From Shimia sp022448905 (lineage in GTDB: Bacteria; Pseudomonadota; Alphaproteobacteria; Rhodobacterales; Rhodobacteraceae): DNA of 64,000 nucleotides. The stretch is from the NCBI RefSeq assembly GCF_047126315.1, contig NZ_CP138953.1:1240001-1304000 (forward strand), written 5' to 3'. Made by a program: the position numbers and the translations under genes. Shown in pieces: positions 60,882 through 64,000 of the stretch (position 1 is its first letter; each line of letters begins with the position of its first letter). The notes below the pieces were generated by a model. That model did no database searches. It saw only the letters and a program-made list of their open reading frames with translations, and was not told where the DNA came from.

Positions 60882-62207
60882 ATGGCCGACCTTTTTGACA
60901 CCACACCGGCGGACATTCCTGTCGCGGAACCGAAGGACGAAGCGCCGCGTCCTCTGGCGGATCGGCTACGGCCAAAATCTTTGTCCGAGGTGATTGGGCA
61001 GGAGCAGGTGCTGGGCGCAGAAGCGCCTTTGGGCGTGATGCTGTCCTCAGGGTCTTTGTCGTCGCTGATCTTCTGGGGGCCGCCCGGTGTGGGCAAGACC
61101 ACCATAGCGCGGCTGCTGGCGGATGATACTGAGCTGCATTTTGTGCAGATCAGCGCGATTTTCACTGGTGTGCCGGAACTGCGCAAAGTGTTTGAAGCCG
61201 CCAAAGTGCGGCGGTCCAATGGCAAAGGCACGTTGTTGTTTGTGGATGAGATCCACCGCTTCAACAAAGCGCAGCAGGATGGGTTTCTGCCGTACATGGA
61301 AGACGGCACTATTCTTCTGGTGGGAGCGACAACGGAAAACCCGTCGTTTGAGCTCAACGCTGCGGTGCTGTCGCGCTCGCAAGTGCTCGTGCTGGAGCGG
61401 TTGGCTCTGGGTGATCTGGAGCGCTTGGCGCAGCGGGCTGAGAAAGAGCTGGAAAAGCCCTTGCCGCTGGATGGTCCGGCGCGCGAAGCCTTGTTGGAAA
61501 TGGCGGATGGTGACGGGCGGGCGTTGCTCAATTTGATTGAGCAGGTCATGGCCTGGAAAGTAGACGGCAAGCTCGACACCGATGCGCTCTCCACACGGCT
61601 GATGCGGCGGGCAGCGAAATACGACAAATCTGGCGATGAACATTACAACCTGATTTCGGCGTTGCACAAATCGGTGCGCGGGTCTGATCCGGAAGCGGCA
61701 CTCTATTGGTATGCGCGGATGCTGGAGGGTGGGGAAGACCCGCGGTTTCTGGCACGACGACTGACCCGGATGGCCTGTGAGGATATTGCTTTGGCCGATC
61801 CACAGGCACAGAGTATGTGCCTCAGTGCCTGGGAAACTTATGAACGGCTAGGCAGTCCCGAAGGGGAGTTGGCGCTGGCGCAGGCGGTGATTTATCTGGC
61901 GCTCGCGCCGAAGACCAACGCGGGTTATGCGGCCTATAAGGCAGCGCGGGCTTTGGCGAAGAAAACCGGCTCTGAGCCCCCGCCCAAGCATATCCTAAAT
62001 GCGCCAACCTCGTTGATGGCAGACCAAGGCTATGGCGACGGTTATCAGTATGACCATGATGCCGAGGACGGGTTTTCGGGGCAGAACTACTTCCCGGAAG
62101 GTATCAAGCGGCCGGTGATCTACACGCCGGTGGAGCGCGGGTATGAGCGCGAGTTGAAGCGGCGCATGGAGTATTTTGCCAAGCTGCGCACCAAACGGAA
62201 CGGGTAG
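60882..62207 (+). CDS. rarA: Replication-associated recombination protein A
   Basis: A 441-residue AAA+ ATPase: Walker A WGPPGVGKTT near residue 65, Walker B LLFVDEIHRFNK, sensor 1 GATTENPSFEL. It acts at stalled replication forks. Follows the protease gene by 17 bases. Confidence 0.95.
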   Translation: MADLFDTTPADIPVAEPKDEAPRPLADRLRPKSLSEVIGQEQVLGAEAPLGVMLSSGSLSSLIFWGPPGVGKTTIARLLADDTELHFVQISAIFTGVPELRKVFEAAKVRRSNGKGTLLFVDEIHRFNKAQQDGFLPYMEDGTILLVGATTENPSFELNAAVLSRSQVLVLERLALGDLERLAQRAEKELEKPLPLDGPAREALLEMADGDGRALLNLIEQVMAWKVDGKLDTDALSTRLMRRAAKYDKSGDEHYNLISALHKSVRGSDPEAALYWYARMLEGGEDPRFLARRLTRMACEDIALADPQAQSMCLSAWETYERLGSPEGELALAQAVIYLALAPKTNAGYAAYKAARALAKKTGSEPPPKHILNAPTSLMADQGYGDGYQYDHDAEDGFSGQNYFPEGIKRPVIYTPVERGYERELKRRMEYFAKLRTKRNG

Positions 62208-62231
62208 GGGGCAACCCCCGTTGTCATATTG

Positions 62232-62262
62232 GCGATTCCTCCGAGGTATTTGGGGAAGAAGA
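62232..62262. repeat. Short extragenic repeat-like element before fluC
   Basis: ATTCCTCCGAGGTATTTGGG, then AAGAAGAAAG, in the gap between rarA and fluC. It resembles, with changes, the element at 15105-15145 read on the minus strand. Confidence 0.35.
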
Positions 62263-62308
62263 AAGCGGTTTTCTTGACATTGCGGGGCAAAGCGCAGAGA
62301 GACGCGTG

Positions 62309-62698
62309 ATGGTTTTAAACGTGGCATATGTGGCTTTGGGTGGCGCAGTGGGCGCAGCGTTGCGCTATCTGCTGGGCATCGGTGTGGTGCGGCTGATGGG
62401 GCAGGGATTCTGGAATGGCTTCCCGCTGGCGATCATCACCGTGAATGTGATTGGCTCTTTTCTGATGGGGGTCTTTGTGGTGTTGGCAGCGCAGCGCGGC
62501 CTGACACATCTGTCGCCTTTGGTGATGACCGGGCTGCTGGGCGGTTTCACAACGTTTTCGGCGTTTTCGCTGGAAACTGTGACGCTGATGGAGCGCGGGG
62601 CCTTTGGCGCGGCGGCGTTTTATGTGGCTGTTTCGGTGATTGGCGCGGTGGGCGCGTTGATGCTGGGGATGGCCGTGACGAGAGGATTTCTGGCATGA
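62309..62698 (+). CDS. fluC: Fluoride ion channel FluC (CrcB)
   Basis: A 129-residue protein with four membrane segments; start ATG 62309 (GTG at 62306 is one codon upstream). GGAVGAALRYLLG, VNVIGSFLMG and GFTTFSAFSLETV are family markers. A dimeric fluoride exporter. No fluoride riboswitch was recognised upstream. Its stop overlaps the next gene by four bases. Confidence 0.93.
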   Translation: MVLNVAYVALGGAVGAALRYLLGIGVVRLMGQGFWNGFPLAIITVNVIGSFLMGVFVVLAAQRGLTHLSPLVMTGLLGGFTTFSAFSLETVTLMERGAFGAAAFYVAVSVIGAVGALMLGMAVTRGFLA

Positions 62699-63750
62699 GC
62701 CGGGTAAAGACAGTGACCGTTGCAGACGGTGAAGGCGATCAACGGCTGGACCGGTGGTTCAAGCGCAAGTTTCCCCATGTTGGGCAAGGGCAGATCGAGA
62801 AGATGTGCCGCAAGGGCGAGATCCGAGTGGATGGCGGCCGGGTGAAGGCCAATACCCGTGTGGAGGAAGGCCAGAGCATTCGCGTGCCGCCCCTGCCGTT
62901 GCCGCATGAGGTGGCGCAGCGGGAAAAGACGCGGGCTGTGACCAAGGTTAGCAAAGCTGACGCCAAAATGATGCTGGACAGCGTGATCTACAAAGATGAC
63001 GAGATCATCGCGATCAATAAGCCGGCGGGCCTGCCCACGCAGGGCGGCAGCAAGCAAACGCGGCATGTGGATGGTCTGTCTGTGGCGTTACAGTTTGACT
63101 ATGACGAGAAGCCACGTTTGGTGCATCGGTTGGACAAGGACACCTCTGGGGTGTTGTTGCTGGCGCGCACGCGGGCTGCGGCGAAGGCGCTGACCGAAGC
63201 GATGCGGCACAAACAAACCCGCAAGATCTACTGGGCTGTGGTGGCCGGTGTGCCGACGCCGTATCTGGGCGAGATCAAATACGGCTTGGTGAAGGCAGGC
63301 GGCCATGGGGCGCGCGGTGAAGGCGAGAAGATGATTGCGGTGCATCCGCGCGAGGTCGAGAACACGCCGGGCGCCAAACGTGCCATTACGCAATACGCGA
63401 CTTTGTATCGTGTGGCCGGGCGGGCCTCCTGGGTGGCGATGGAGCCGATCACCGGCCGGACGCACCAGCTGCGCGCGCATATGGCGGAAATTGGTCATCC
63501 GATTATCGGTGACGGCAAGTATGGAGGTTCCGGTCAGGAAAACCTCGGCGATGGCTGGGGCGCAAAGCTGGGTGGGATGATGTCCAACAAGCTGCACCTG
63601 CATGCGCGGTCGATGACGTTTGAGCATCCGGTGACCCGCAAACAGGTGACTGTGACAGCAGAGTTACCGGAGCATATGGCGCACACCTGGGAGACCTTTG
63701 GCTGGTCCGAAGATCTCGCAGCAGACGATCCATTTGAGAGCCTGCGCTAG
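62695..63750 (+). CDS. rluC: RluA-family pseudouridine synthase (RluC-like)
   Basis: A 351-residue enzyme: an N-terminal S4 RNA-binding domain (DRWFKRKFPHVGQGQIEKMCRKGEIRV), then the catalytic Asp in HRLDKDTSGVLLLAR near 142, and GRTHQLRAH. It would make pseudouridine in 23S rRNA; RluC or RluD positions cannot be told apart from sequence alone. Start overlaps fluC (ATGA). Confidence 0.9.
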   Translation: MSRVKTVTVADGEGDQRLDRWFKRKFPHVGQGQIEKMCRKGEIRVDGGRVKANTRVEEGQSIRVPPLPLPHEVAQREKTRAVTKVSKADAKMMLDSVIYKDDEIIAINKPAGLPTQGGSKQTRHVDGLSVALQFDYDEKPRLVHRLDKDTSGVLLLARTRAAAKALTEAMRHKQTRKIYWAVVAGVPTPYLGEIKYGLVKAGGHGARGEGEKMIAVHPREVENTPGAKRAITQYATLYRVAGRASWVAMEPITGRTHQLRAHMAEIGHPIIGDGKYGGSGQENLGDGWGAKLGGMMSNKLHLHARSMTFEHPVTRKQVTVTAELPEHMAHTWETFGWSEDLAADDPFESLR

Positions 63751-63855
63751 CGCTTTGTCGTCTCCCAAGAGATTTGGCGCGTAAGTGAAGTCGTGGCATG
63801 CTGAGGCATTCCGCGACTTTTTTTCTTTTGCACGTAATTTTGAGAGGAGAAGCCT

Positions 63856-64000
63856 ATGCCGGCTGTGTCGTTTTCCCATATTGGCATCACCGTGCCCGAT
63901 CTGGATCGGGCGGTTGAGTTTTATACCAAAGCCTTTGATCTCTACCTGTTGATGCCGCCTGCCGAGGTTTTGCAGGACAACAGTGCGATTGGCGAGATGT
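63856..64000 (+). CDS. VOC-family (glyoxalase-like) protein, 5' part
   Basis: The first 48 codons of a gene cut by the window end. ATG 63856 follows GAGAGGAGAAGCCT. HIGITVPDLDRAVEFYTKAF is the canonical first beta-alpha-beta of the vicinal oxygen chelate fold, the His being a likely metal ligand. The specific enzyme cannot be named. Confidence 0.75.
   Translation, partial: MPAVSFSHIGITVPDLDRAVEFYTKAFDLYLLMPPAEVLQDNSAIGEM

Noticed and set aside
62208..62308. Fluoride riboswitch before fluC
   Set aside because: No recognisable crcB motif pseudoknot elements were seen in the 100-bp spacer.

Overview
The window is a GC-rich alphaproteobacterial chromosome segment, most likely from the Roseobacter group (Rhodobacteraceae). 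The evidence is by recognition, without a database search: SfsA, MetAP, HpsN-like dehydrogenase, DUF1127, BCCT and TIGR02466 proteins of roseobacter type, an adk gene inside the ribosomal cluster, and ribosomal genes in the usual alphaproteobacterial order with no rpmJ or infA.

Layout. 1-4284: a sugar-type ABC importer operon (periplasmic binding protein, permease, ATPase) with a YhfX-family PLP enzyme gene set between permease and ATPase, preceded by the tail of what looks like an M20 deacetylase. 4389-15390: housekeeping genes: map, sfsA, a CinA-N / GNAT / AhpD-like / OmpA-like run with overlapping or closely spaced genes, a WGR protein, a possible PD-(D/E)XK protein, a CHCC zinc protein, an ABC-2 ATPase, dnaE and slyX. 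15490-23384: metabolism and regulation: a crotonase, a 2,4-dienoyl-CoA reductase, LysR and IclR regulators, an HpsN-like sulfopropanediol dehydrogenase divergent from the IclR gene, and cardiolipin synthase.

23693-56901 is the S10-spc-alpha ribosomal protein supercluster. Gene order is conserved, but it is cut into five separate transcription units: rpsJ-rplC-rplD-rplW; rplB-rpsS-rplV-rpsC-rplP; rpmC through rpmD; rplO-secY-adk; rpsM-rpsK-rpoA-rplQ. Each unit that precedes a break ends in a clear intrinsic terminator. Accessory islands fill the breaks. Island 1 (about 2.4 kb) holds a sulfotransferase-like, an NTF2/lumazine-binding-like and a membrane protein gene. Island 2 (about 11 kb) holds a chemoreceptor, a TIGR02466 protein, a BCCT transporter, a tandem pair of small secreted Asp/Arg-rich proteins, an AraC regulator, a LysE exporter, an RTX-like protein, a cupin and a hypothetical periplasmic protein. 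Island 3 (about 4.8 kb) holds a PH-SHOCT gene split by an amber codon, three DUF1127 genes, a class III nucleotide cyclase and a hypothetical protein. A smaller break between adk and rpsM holds a membrane protein.

57048-64000: an alpha/beta hydrolase, an FAD oxidoreductase, a small conserved protein, a Deg/HtrA protease, rarA, fluC, an RluA-family pseudouridine synthase and the start of a VOC protein. No tRNA, rRNA, CRISPR array, insertion sequence or prophage was recognised. The most unusual observations are the terminator-bounded fragmentation of the ribosomal supercluster, the amber-split PH-SHOCT gene, the YhfX-ABC transporter operon, two-site 11-bp-period direct repeats upstream of fadH and the BCCT gene, and a duplicated small-protein cassette with phased upstream repeats.
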